From Mycolicibacterium holsaticum DSM 44478 = JCM 12374 (GTDB lineage: Bacteria > Actinomycetota > Actinomycetes > Mycobacteriales > Mycobacteriaceae), in NCBI RefSeq assembly GCF_019645835.1, contig NZ_CP080998.1, forward strand, positions 2,232,001-2,296,000: DNA of 64,000 bases. Reading direction: 5' to 3'. Position 1 is the stretch's first letter. Every line of letters starts with the position of its first letter. This document shows, piece by piece, positions 55,546-64,000 of the stretch. The notes under the pieces were generated by a model that did no database searches, was not told where the DNA came from, and saw only the letters and a program-made list of their open reading frames with translations. The translations under genes and the position numbers were made by a program.

Positions 55546-56652
55546 ATGACTGACGGCCCCCTCGAGTTCACGGTTGAGCGCAACGCAACTCCGGCGAGCG
55601 ACGAGGTACGGGCATCGATTCTGGCCAACCCCGGTTTCGGCAAGTACCACACCGACCACATGGTGTCGATCGACTACCTGGCGGGCGAGGGCTGGCACAA
55701 CGCGCGGGTGATTCCCTACGGGCCCATCGAACTGGACCCGTCGGCGATCGTGCTGCACTACGCCCAGGAAGTGTTCGAGGGCCTGAAGGCCTACCGGTGG
55801 GCCGACGGGTCGATCGTGTCGTTCCGGCCGGAATCCAACGCGCGAAGGCTGGGCACCTCGGCACGTCGGCTGGCGATCCCCGAACTGCCCGAAGACGTGT
55901 TCATCGAGTCCCTGCGCCAGCTGATCGCCGTCGACGAGCCGTGGGTTCCCCCCGCGGGCGGTGAGGAGTCGCTGTACCTGCGGCCCTACATCTTTGCCAC
56001 CGAAGCCGGTCTCGGGGTGCGTCCGGCCAACGAATACCGCTACATGGTGATCGCCTCACCGGCGGGGGCCTACTTCAAGGGCGGCGTCAAGCCGGTCAGC
56101 GTGTGGTTGTCGACCGAGTACGTGCGGGCCTGCCCCGGCGGCACCGGGGCGGCAAAGTTCGGCGGTAACTACGCTGCGTCGCTGCTGGCCCAGGCGCAGG
56201 CCATCGAAAACGACTGCGATCAGGTCGTGTGGCTGGACGCCGCCGAACGCCGCTTCATCGAGGAGATGGGCGGGATGAACCTGTTCTTCGTCTTCGGCAG
56301 CGGCGGGTCGGCGCGGCTGGTCACCCCGGAGCTGAGCGGGTCCATTTTGCCCGGAGTGACCCGAGATTCCTTGCTGCAGTTGGCAACCGACGCCGGATTC
56401 GCCATCGAGGAACGCAAGATCGACATCGACGAGTGGCAGAAGAAGGCGGCCGCGGGCGAGATCACCGAGGTGTTCGCGTGCGGCACCGCCGCCGTCATCA
56501 CCCCGGTCGCGCACGTCAAGCACGCCGACGGCGAGTTCACCATCGCCGACGGCGGACCGGGGGAGATCACGATGGCGCTTCGCGACACGCTGACCGGGAT
56601 CCAGCGCGGCACCTTCGCCGACACGCACGGCTGGATGGCCCGGCTGAGCTGA
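55546..56652 (+). CDS. ilvE: branched-chain amino acid aminotransferase
   Basis: A 368-residue fold-type IV PLP aminotransferase, same length as M. tuberculosis IlvE. It catalyses the last step of Leu, Ile and Val synthesis. The PLP Lys is in [20 protein letters not shown]. Other signatures are [36 protein letters not shown] and GMNLFFVF. The ATG at 55546 ([20 protein letters not shown]) is used; the longer frame reads back into gcvT. It follows gcvT on the same strand and converges on cobS with a 1-base gap. Confidence 0.96.
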   Translation: MTDGPLEFTVERNATPASDEVRASILANPGFGKYHTDHMVSIDYLAGEGWHNARVIPYGPIELDPSAIVLHYAQEVFEGLKAYRWADGSIVSFRPESNARRLGTSARRLAIPELPEDVFIESLRQLIAVDEPWVPPAGGEESLYLRPYIFATEAGLGVRPANEYRYMVIASPAGAYFKGGVKPVSVWLSTEYVRACPGGTGAAKFGGNYAASLLAQAQAIENDCDQVVWLDAAERRFIEEMGGMNLFFVFGSGGSARLVTPELSGSILPGVTRDSLLQLATDAGFAIEERKIDIDEWQKKAAAGEITEVFACGTAAVITPVAHVKHADGEFTIADGGPGEITMALRDTLTGIQRGTFADTHGWMARLS

Positions 56653-56653
56653 G

Positions 56654-57379
56654 TCAGCCGATCGCCAGGCCGACGGCGGTCAAGGTCGTGGTGATCTCGA
56701 CCGTCGCGCCCAGCACGTCACCGGTGATGCCGCCGAACCGGCGGACACAGTGTGCGACCAGCAGCGCACCGCACAACAGGGCGACCGCGACCACCACCGG
56801 GCCCTGCCACGGGCGCGGGCCGGCCAGCACCGCCAGGCCGGCCACCGCGAGCCCCCACAGCGCCACCACAGCCGGCGGCTGGGTGCCTGCCACCCGGGCG
56901 CCAAGGGAACTGCCCGCCGCGGCGGGCACCGACCTGCGGCACGCCGCGACCGCGGCCACCCGCCCCACCGTCACCGCGACGATCACCGCGATGACGCCGA
57001 GTTCGGCCAGCGCCAGCGCCTGGGCCAGGATCACCACGACGACGGCCGCGACACCGAACGGGCCCGCCGAGCCGTCGCGCATCACCTCGAGGGCCCGCGG
57101 CGCGGGGCCGTAGCAGCCCAGCCCGTCGACGGTGTCGGCCAGCCCGTCGATGTGCAGCCCGCGCGTGGCGATCAGCAACAGCGCCACCGCCGCCACGCCG
57201 CCCAGCGCGCTGCCGGGGCCGAACGCCGCGTGCGCCACCCACAGCACACCGGCGGCCAGCGCGCCGAGGGCCAGGCCGACGAGGGGCAGCGCGGTCAGTG
57301 CACCGCGGCCGACCGAGTCGACGCTGCGCACCGGAAGAACGCTGCCGAACCCGAATGCCGCGGCGACCGAGCCGATCAC
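56654..57379 (-). CDS. cobS: cobalamin synthase (adenosylcobinamide-GDP ribazoletransferase)
   Basis: A 241-residue membrane enzyme that joins adenosylcobinamide-GDP and alpha-ribazole (or its phosphate), the last assembly step of cobalamin. The acidic motif [18 protein letters not shown] is present, followed by [20 protein letters not shown] and several membrane helices. The N-terminus is short by comparison with some relatives; an earlier start is not available without entering cobT. It is the last gene of cobU-cobT-cobS, 5 bases after cobT. Confidence 0.93.
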   Translation of the reverse strand: MIGSVAAAFGFGSVLPVRSVDSVGRGALTALPLVGLALGALAAGVLWVAHAAFGPGSALGGVAAVALLLIATRGLHIDGLADTVDGLGCYGPAPRALEVMRDGSAGPFGVAAVVVVILAQALALAELGVIAVIVAVTVGRVAAVAACRRSVPAAAGSSLGARVAGTQPPAVVALWGLAVAGLAVLAGPRPWQGPVVVAVALLCGALLVAHCVRRFGGITGDVLGATVEITTTLTAVGLAIG

Positions 57380-57384
57380 CTGGC

Positions 57385-58440
57385 CTACTGCTCCCCGGGC
57401 GCGCTGCGTATACCCGCTTCGTCGAACGTCGCCATCGACGCCAGCGCGGCCACCGCGGCCCGCAGGATCGGCAGCGCGACCACGGCGCCGGTGCCCTCGC
57501 CCAGCCGCATCCGCATGTCGACGATCGGTTCGAGGTCCAACCGCTGCAGCGCCACCGCGTGCGCGGGCTCAGTGGAGCGGTGACCCGCCTGCCACCACTG
57601 CCGCGCGCCCGGCGCCAACCGTTCGGCCACCAGCGCTGCCGCACTGACCACGAGGCCGTCCAGCAGCACCGGGGTGCGACGCACCGCGGCCTGCGCGCAG
57701 AACCCGGCCATCGCGGCCACATCGGCCCCGCCGCAAATCCGCAGCAGCCCAACGGGATCCCCGGCCGCCGTGCGCGAGCGGTACAACGCGTCGCGGATCG
57801 CAGCGGTTTTGCGCGCCCAGCCGGCGTCGTCGACGCCGGTGCCCCGGCCGACCACCGCGACCGGTTCGGAATCGGTCAGCGCCGCGATCAACGTGGTTGC
57901 CGGTGTGGTGTTTCCGATCCCCATGTCACCGGCGATCAGCAGGTCGGCGCCGGCATCCACCTCGTCGTCGGCGATCTGACGGCCGGCCTGCAGCGCGGCG
58001 TGCACTTCCTCGGCGCTCAGCGCGTCCTCCACGGCGATGTTGCCGCTGCCGCGGCGCACCTTGTGCTTGCCGATCGACGGCGACAGCGGCTCGGCCACGT
58101 CCACCGCGATGTCGGCCACCCGCACGGTGGCCCCGGCGACCTCCGCCAGCAGGTTGATCGCCGCGCCGCCGGCCTCGAAGTTGGCCAGCATCTGCGCGGT
58201 CACCTCGGTCGGGTATGCCGACACCCCGGCCGCGGCCACCCCGTGGTCACCGGCGAACACCACCACCCGGGCGCGGGTGAACGGGCGCGGCGGACACGCT
58301 CCCTGGCAGGCGGCCACCCATACCGACAGGTCCTCCAGTCGGCCCAGCGAGCCCTGCGGTTTGATCAGCCGGTCCTGCCGTGCGCGCGCCGCCGCGGCGA
58401 CCGCGGCGTCGGGCGCGGGAACGGTGGGAAAGTCGGTCAC
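57385..58440 (-). CDS. cobT: nicotinate-nucleotide:dimethylbenzimidazole phosphoribosyltransferase
   Basis: A 351-residue CobT, which makes alpha-ribazole phosphate, the lower ligand donor of cobalamin. [52 protein letters not shown] and [15 protein letters not shown] are family signatures. I take the GTG at 58440, which overlaps the cobU stop by 4 bases (GTGA), rather than the longer frame inside cobU. The alpha-ribazole phosphatase that would follow is the second half of rnhC at the other end of the window. Confidence 0.95.
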   Translation of the reverse strand: MTDFPTVPAPDAAVAAAARARQDRLIKPQGSLGRLEDLSVWVAACQGACPPRPFTRARVVVFAGDHGVAAAGVSAYPTEVTAQMLANFEAGGAAINLLAEVAGATVRVADIAVDVAEPLSPSIGKHKVRRGSGNIAVEDALSAEEVHAALQAGRQIADDEVDAGADLLIAGDMGIGNTTPATTLIAALTDSEPVAVVGRGTGVDDAGWARKTAAIRDALYRSRTAAGDPVGLLRICGGADVAAMAGFCAQAAVRRTPVLLDGLVVSAAALVAERLAPGARQWWQAGHRSTEPAHAVALQRLDLEPIVDMRMRLGEGTGAVVALPILRAAVAALASMATFDEAGIRSAPGEQ

Positions 58441-58973
58441 CGGCCGGTGTCCTTGACCGTGACGGGCTGGCCGGCGACGACGAGCACCACGCGGTCGCAG
58501 GCCGCGGCCAGCCGCTGGTTGAGCAGGCCCAGTTCGTCGGCGAAGCGCCGTCCGGCCTCGGTCGGCGGGACCACGCTCAGCCCGACCTCGGGGCTGACCA
58601 GCACGAGCGGTGCGGCGAACCCGCACACCGCGTCGAGCAGGTCGTCGGCGTCGGCGGACACCGAACCGCCGCTCCACGCGTCGGCGCGGTCCATCGCCGC
58701 CGTCAGCCAGCACCCGATGTCGTCGACGAGCGTCGCGGTGGTGGCAGCCGAGCGCAATTGCACTGCCACCTCGGTCGTTTCGACCGTCGACCAGTTAGCC
58801 GGCCTGCGGTTACGGTGCGCGGCCACCCGCGCCTGCCATTCGGCATCCCCGGCCGGGGCCGGCCCGGTGGCCAGATAGCAGAGCGGCCGCGAGCCGGTGA
58901 CGAGGTCTGCGATCGCCGACTCGGCCCATTGGGACTTGCCCGACCGGATACCACCGAGCACCAGGATGCGCAC
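58437..58973 (-). CDS. cobU: adenosylcobinamide kinase / guanylyltransferase
   Basis: A 178-residue bifunctional CobU/CobP that phosphorylates adenosylcobinamide and attaches GMP to it. The P-loop is [13 protein letters not shown] at the N-terminus, and the guanylylated His is in [36 protein letters not shown] is the typical third block. The ATG at 58973 leaves 5 bases to the DUF3043 gene stop on the same strand. It forms the operon cobU-cobT-cobS with overlapping starts. Confidence 0.94.
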   Translation of the reverse strand: MRILVLGGIRSGKSQWAESAIADLVTGSRPLCYLATGPAPAGDAEWQARVAAHRNRRPANWSTVETTEVAVQLRSAATTATLVDDIGCWLTAAMDRADAWSGGSVSADADDLLDAVCGFAAPLVLVSPEVGLSVVPPTEAGRRFADELGLLNQRLAAACDRVVLVVAGQPVTVKDTGR

Positions 58974-58978
58974 CGCGC

Positions 58979-59662
58979 TCAGGTGACCTTGTCGCCGCGC
59001 TCGACCTGCGGGCGGGGTGCGCGCATCCGGCGCAGTTGTGATGCGCGGCTGGCGGCGTAAAAGCCCAACCGCCAGCCGGTTTCGTTGTTGTCCGGGAACT
59101 TCGCATCGACCAGCCGGTTGACCTTGCGGCCCAGCACGAACCCGTCGATCACCATGATCAGCACGAGCAGCAGCATTGCGGGGGACAGCAGGCGTTGCAC
59201 CTCCACCGAGGGCACCGAGAGCATGACGAAGATCAGCCCGAGCGCGGCCGGCATGAACAGGCCGAGCACGTTGCGGCGCGCATCGACGACGTCGCGCACG
59301 AACTTGCGCACCGGGCCCTTGTCGCGCGGCAGCAGGTAGGCGTCCTCGCCGGCCATCATCTTTTCGCGGCGTTCGGCCATGTCGGAGCGGCGGGCGAGTT
59401 TCTCGGCCTTGCGCTCCTCGCGGGACAGCTTGCTGCGCATCTCCTTGCGGCGTCGACGGGCCTCGGCGGTGGTCATCGGGGCGGGCGCGACCGGGCCGCG
59501 CCGGCGGCTGGACTGGCTGCGCTTGGGGGTCGGGCGACCCTTGGGCGGAGTGGTGCGCTGGGTGTCTGCGGCGCCGTCGGCGTCGGATGTGTCGGTGGTG
59601 TCTTCGGACACATCTGGTTCCGGGGTTTCGTCGTCGCGTTTCTTGCGGCCCAGCAGGTTCAC
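58979..59662 (-). CDS. DUF3043 family membrane protein
   Basis: A 227-residue protein with a long, charged, disordered N-terminus (acidic to residue 40, then basic with RRRGPVAPAPMTTAEARRRR), a coiled-coil-like Lys/Arg/Glu stretch, and two membrane helices (NVLGLFMPAALGLIFVML and LLSPAMLLLVLIMVIDGFVL), ending in a basic tail. It is the conserved DUF3043 protein of actinobacteria, with no known function. The start is GTG at 59662 (VNLLGRKKRDD). It is upstream of cobU by 5 bases and may be the first gene of that operon. Confidence 0.88.
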   Translation of the reverse strand: MNLLGRKKRDDETPEPDVSEDTTDTSDADGAADTQRTTPPKGRPTPKRSQSSRRRGPVAPAPMTTAEARRRRKEMRSKLSREERKAEKLARRSDMAERREKMMAGEDAYLLPRDKGPVRKFVRDVVDARRNVLGLFMPAALGLIFVMLSVPSVEVQRLLSPAMLLLVLIMVIDGFVLGRKVNRLVDAKFPDNNETGWRLGFYAASRASQLRRMRAPRPQVERGDKVT

Positions 59663-59789
59663 GCCTGCCAGGTTACTTCCGTGGCACCGCGGCGCTGCGG
59701 CGAGCTGTGGACTAACTCGGGAATAGAGCCGGGACGGGGTACCGTTGGTTCCGTACGCCGCACAACGCTGAGGCCATACAGGAGACGTA

Positions 59790-60152
59790 ATGACAGTTCA
59801 GGAAGAGTCGGCCACCGGAACCGCCACCCACGGCGTGACCCTCAGCGACGCTGCCGCAGCCAAAGCCAAAGCGTTGCTCGACCAGGAAGGCCGTGACGAC
59901 CTCGCGCTGCGCATCGCCGTCCAGCCGGGCGGATGCGCCGGGCTGCGCTACAACCTCTTCTTCGACGATCGGTCCCTCGACGGCGACCTGACCGTCGAGT
60001 TCGGCGGCGTGAACCTGACCGTGGACCGGATGAGCGCCCCCTACGTGCAGGGCGCCGTCATCGACTTCGTCGACAGCATCGAGAAGCAGGGCTTCACCAT
60101 CGACAACCCGAACGCCACCGGCTCCTGCGCCTGCGGCGACTCGTTCAACTGA
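59790..60152 (+). CDS. erpA: HesB/IscA-type iron-sulfur carrier
   Basis: A 120-residue A-type iron-sulfur carrier that delivers clusters to target proteins; LipA encoded nearby is one plausible client. The three conserved cysteines are in QPGGCAGLRYNLFFDD and ATGSCACGDSFN. LSDAAAAKAKALLDQEGRDD and FVDSIEKQGFTIDNPNATG are typical. The start ATG follows AGGAGACGTA. It stands alone on the plus strand between the divergent DUF3043 gene and a convergent membrane protein gene. Confidence 0.93.
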   Translation: MTVQEESATGTATHGVTLSDAAAAKAKALLDQEGRDDLALRIAVQPGGCAGLRYNLFFDDRSLDGDLTVEFGGVNLTVDRMSAPYVQGAVIDFVDSIEKQGFTIDNPNATGSCACGDSFN

Positions 60153-60159
60153 GCCGCCC

Positions 60160-60810
60160 TCAGTACTGGCCGGTCCGCGGTAGATACGAGCACACCAGGA
60201 CGTCGTTGTCGTAGGCCAACAGCTGCGCGACGGCCTGCTGCTCCTGCGGGCGCGGCTCGCCGCCGCGTCGGCCGCTGGTGGCCGGAGTGGTCGACATCGT
60301 GAACAACACCTGAGCCTGATGCGGTGAGGATCGCACCATCTTGTCGATCGACGTGACCTGCGCCTGGCTGTACTGCTTGCGAAACGCGTCGCTGGACAGC
60401 CCGGCCAGGGCCAGATCGGAGCGCCGCTCCTTGACCGCGTCGAACAGCCCGCACAACGTGTGCCGGGCAATGGTCTCGTCGTCCCCGTTGAGCAGGGCGT
60501 CCAGGTACTCCTGGATGGCTGCCTTCGCCGACGCATCGGTGAGCACCGCGGCGGCCGGCGCGCTGTCGTCGCCGCGGTCGGTCGACACGAGCGCGACCAC
60601 CAACCCGGCGATCACCGCCAGCGCCAGCAGCGCGCCGAGGATCACCGGCCACCGGCGCTTCTTCTCGTACTGCACCGGCGGCGGCAACATGCCCGGGTAC
60701 GCCGAGGGCATGTTGTCCGGTGGCGCAAAAGGCTGGTGGGGAAATGTTTGTGGGTACATTTGCGGGCTTACCGGACCAGCACCGTATTCGGGCGGATACG
60801 GACCGGCCAT
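60160..60810 (-). CDS. proline-rich single-pass membrane protein (Rv2203-like)
   Basis: A 216-residue protein with a Pro/Tyr/Gln-rich N-terminus (MAGPYPPEYGAGPVSPQMYP), one membrane helix (WPVILGALLALAVIAGLVVA, about residues 55-75) and an extracytoplasmic domain containing a DUF4878-like helical fold (AIQEYLDALLNGDDETIARH). Function is unknown. I use the ATG at 60810; the longer frame to 60840 is less likely. It is convergent with erpA and divergent from adoK; the 166 bases between this start and adoK hold no further gene. Confidence 0.85.
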   Translation of the reverse strand: MAGPYPPEYGAGPVSPQMYPQTFPHQPFAPPDNMPSAYPGMLPPPVQYEKKRRWPVILGALLALAVIAGLVVALVSTDRGDDSAPAAAVLTDASAKAAIQEYLDALLNGDDETIARHTLCGLFDAVKERRSDLALAGLSSDAFRKQYSQAQVTSIDKMVRSSPHQAQVLFTMSTTPATSGRRGGEPRPQEQQAVAQLLAYDNDVLVCSYLPRTGQY

Positions 60811-60937
60811 AGATTTGCTCCCCGGGGGTATGCGTCGCAACGTGGCTGTCTACAGTGACCGGGCGGACACTTGTAGGCAGGTTAGCGCACTTGTCACGGG
60901 GTCCCTTGGCAACGACAGTGAACCCCGAGCTGAGTAA

Positions 60938-61954
<1,017 letters not shown>

Positions 61955-61961
61955 GCGCGGC

Positions 61962-63905
61962 TCAGAGCTGTACCGGGTAGGTGGGTTCGCTGATCTGCGG
62001 GGTGATGCTGTGCTCGACGAAGATCGCGTGCCACAGCAGGAAGATCAGCACCGTCCACAGGCGGCGGCTGTGATCGCTTGTGCCGCTGCGGTGTTCGTCG
62101 AGCATCGTGCGCACGGCGCCAAGGTCGATGAGCTCACCGGCCTGCGAGGCGCCGGTCATCGCGTGCGCCCAGTCCAGCAGCTCGCCTGCGCGTAGCCAGT
62201 GCCGGATCGGCACGGGGAAGCCCAGCTTCGGCCGGTTGAGCACATGTACGGGCACGACCGGTTCCAGGGCGCGCCGCAGCGCGTACTTGGTGGTGGCCCT
62301 GGTGATCTTCTGCTCGAGCGGCAGCCGGGAGGCCACCGCGAACACCTCGGGGTCCAGGAACGGCACCCGCAACTCCAGCGAGTTGGCCATGGTCATCTTG
62401 TCGGCCTTGACCAGGATGTCGCCGCGCAACCAGGTGAACAGGTCGATGTGCTGCATGCGGGCGACCGGGTCGGCGCCGGCCGATTCGGCGTACAGCGGGG
62501 CGGTGATGTCGGTGTGGGTCCACTCCGGGCGGAAACCGGGCAGCACGGCGCGCAACTGCTCGTCGGAGAAGCTGCGCGCGTTGCCGTAGTAGCGCTCCTC
62601 GAGCGTGAGCGACCCGCGGTGCAGCAGGCTCTTGCCGCGCATCCCCTCGGGCAGTGGCCGCGACGCCTTACCCAGCGATCGGCGCACCGGCCGCGGCAGG
62701 TAGTCAAAAGCCCGTAGCGACAACGGTTCCCGGTAGATCGTGTATCCGCCGAACAGTTCGTCGGCGCCCTCACCGGACAGCACCACCTTGACGTGTTTGC
62801 GGGCCTCGCGGGCGATGAAGAACAACGGCACCAGCGCGGGGTCGGCGACGGGTTCGTCGAGATACCAGACGATCTCGGGCAGCGCGGCGACGAACTCGGC
62901 CTGGCTCACCACCTTGGTCACGTGCCGGGCGCCGATCGCCTCGGCCGAGGCGACCGCCACGTCGACCTCGGAGAAGCCCTCGCGTTCGAACCCGGTGGTG
63001 AACGTGATCAGCCGCGGGTTGTGCCGCATGGCCAGCGCGGCGATCGCGGTGGAATCGATACCGCCGGACAAGAATGCACCCACCGTGACGTCGGCGCGCA
63101 TGTGCTTGGCGACCGAATCCTCGAGCACCGCGGTGATCTCGTCGTAGCGGGCCTGCTCTTCGCCGGCGGCGAACGGCACGGGGGCGAACCGCGGCGTGAA
63201 GTAACGCGTCACCTGCGGCGGCTGCCCGGGTCGCACCCGCGCGTAGCTGCCCGACTCCAGCCTGCGCACACCGCGGTGCAGCGTCTCGGGTTCGGGCACG
63301 TACTGCAGCACCGTGTAGTGCTGCAGCGCACGCTGATCCAGCGTCAGGTCGATGCCGAGCGTGTCGGCCAACTCCAGCAGGCACTTCTTCTCGCTGCCGA
63401 CCGCGGTGCCGCCCGGCCCGGTCGCCAGAAACAGCGGTTTGATGCCGAACGGGTCACGGGCACAGAACAGCTCGTTTTCCACGGTGTCCCACAGCGCGAA
63501 CGCGAACATGCCCCGCAGCCGGTTCAGCGCGTCGGTGCCCCAGTGGTGGTAGGCGGCGATGATCGCCTCGCTGTCGCCTTCTGTGGCGAACACCACGCCG
63601 AACTCATTGCGCAGTGCCTCACGCAGTTCCAGGTAGTTGTAGATCTCCCCGTTGAACACCAGCACGTAGCGGTCGGGGGACTCGGGCGGGCCCCAGCGCA
63701 GCGGCTGATGGCTGTGCGCGATGTCGATGATCGACAGCCGGTTGAACCCGAGCACACTGACCGGTCGCTGCGTGTCGTCCGACCACGTTCCCGGCTCGTC
63801 GGGCCCGCGGTGGCGCATCAGGTGCGTGGCCGCCGAAACGCTCTCGACCAGGCCAGATGGCACATCGGCGGACGGATCTCGCACCAGGGCCAACAGTCCG
63901 CACAC
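61962..63905 (-). CDS. asnB: glutamine-hydrolysing asparagine synthetase
   Basis: A 647-residue class II amidotransferase. The N-terminal Ntn glutaminase begins with Cys2 (MCGLLALVRDP) and holds RGPDEPGTW and NGEIYNY. The synthetase domain carries the PP-loop GAFLSGGIDSTAIAALAM and the motif LSGEGADELFGGY. It makes Asn (or a related amide) from Asp and Gln, and is connected in mycobacteria to general amide formation, including cell-wall related reactions in some paralogues. The ATG at 63905 is fixed by the need for Cys at position 2. The last 95 bases of the window, upstream, hold no gene. Confidence 0.94.
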   Translation of the reverse strand: MCGLLALVRDPSADVPSGLVESVSAATHLMRHRGPDEPGTWSDDTQRPVSVLGFNRLSIIDIAHSHQPLRWGPPESPDRYVLVFNGEIYNYLELREALRNEFGVVFATEGDSEAIIAAYHHWGTDALNRLRGMFAFALWDTVENELFCARDPFGIKPLFLATGPGGTAVGSEKKCLLELADTLGIDLTLDQRALQHYTVLQYVPEPETLHRGVRRLESGSYARVRPGQPPQVTRYFTPRFAPVPFAAGEEQARYDEITAVLEDSVAKHMRADVTVGAFLSGGIDSTAIAALAMRHNPRLITFTTGFEREGFSEVDVAVASAEAIGARHVTKVVSQAEFVAALPEIVWYLDEPVADPALVPLFFIAREARKHVKVVLSGEGADELFGGYTIYREPLSLRAFDYLPRPVRRSLGKASRPLPEGMRGKSLLHRGSLTLEERYYGNARSFSDEQLRAVLPGFRPEWTHTDITAPLYAESAGADPVARMQHIDLFTWLRGDILVKADKMTMANSLELRVPFLDPEVFAVASRLPLEQKITRATTKYALRRALEPVVPVHVLNRPKLGFPVPIRHWLRAGELLDWAHAMTGASQAGELIDLGAVRTMLDEHRSGTSDHSRRLWTVLIFLLWHAIFVEHSITPQISEPTYPVQL

Positions 63906-64000
63906 GGCGCCAGTATGCCGAATAGCGAGGTGCGTCGAGACCGGTACCCGCTTGTGGTCTACGCTGCGTAGTATTCGGCCTGGCTCACGATCTCTAAGGG

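Noticed and set aside
58979..59789. Possible cobalamin riboswitch controlling cobU-cobT-cobS
   Set aside because: No B12-box-like sequence was recognised; the genes are packed end to end behind the DUF3043 gene.

Overview
The window is high-GC actinobacterial chromosome from a Mycobacterium, most likely an environmental, fast-growing Mycolicibacterium. From family knowledge, the backbone order matches the M. tuberculosis segment running from the SURF1/ptpA genes to asnB: SURF1, ptpA, ptkA, cobC, Nif3-like, zinc-ribbon, rnhC, rnpB, CHAD, panB, Hip1/CaeA pair, glnA2, glnE, glnA1, lipA, lipB, dlaT, ephD, pepB, adenylate cyclase, gcvT, ilvE, cobS, cobT, cobU, erpA, adoK, asnB. No tRNA, rRNA, insertion sequence, prophage or CRISPR array was seen.

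Layout. 0-6.5 kb: end of cobD, SURF1, the ptpA/ptkA pair, and a tightly overlapping run cobC - Nif3-like - zinc ribbon - rnhC. 6.5-17.4 kb is an accessory block: FAD monooxygenase, XRE-cupin regulator divergent from a thioredoxin-reductase-like flavoprotein plus methyltransferase, an extra methionine aminopeptidase divergent from a small XRE regulator across a twin operator, an LpqN-type lipoprotein, a 13E12/HNH protein whose start carries an SOS-box-like site, an HxlR regulator facing a haloalkane-dehalogenase-like hydrolase, and an AraC-VOC-methyltransferase unit. 17.4-19.4 kb: RNase P RNA and CYTH/CHAD. 19.4-33.1 kb is lipid-flavoured: fatty acyl-AMP ligase, enoyl-CoA hydratase, panB, wax ester synthase, two Hip1-like proteases, TetR/thioesterase II, then an epimerase-sulfotransferase-DUF1214 run. 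33-41 kb: nitrogen assimilation (glnA2, glnE, glnA1) with a strong GlnR-type box upstream of glnA1. 41-50 kb: a damaged AbiEi/DUF559 gene, an amidohydrolase, and the lipoylation set lipA-lipB with the lipoyl-bearing dlaT. 50-64 kb: ephD with a one-base frameshift, pepB, adenylate cyclase, gcvT, ilvE, cobS/cobT/cobU, erpA, adoK and asnB.

How the genes work together. Late cobalamin synthesis is split between the two ends of the window (cobD, cobC and the phosphatase half of rnhC at the left; cobU, cobT, cobS at the right). GlnE adenylylates GlnA1, which keeps the target tyrosine, while GlnA2 beside it lacks that tyrosine. LipB and LipA make the lipoyl groups carried by DlaT. I found no convincing wholly new system. 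The best new leads are palindromic operators tied to neighbouring regulators, two gene-decay events, and a thiol-chemistry-like module at 7.7-9.9 kb.
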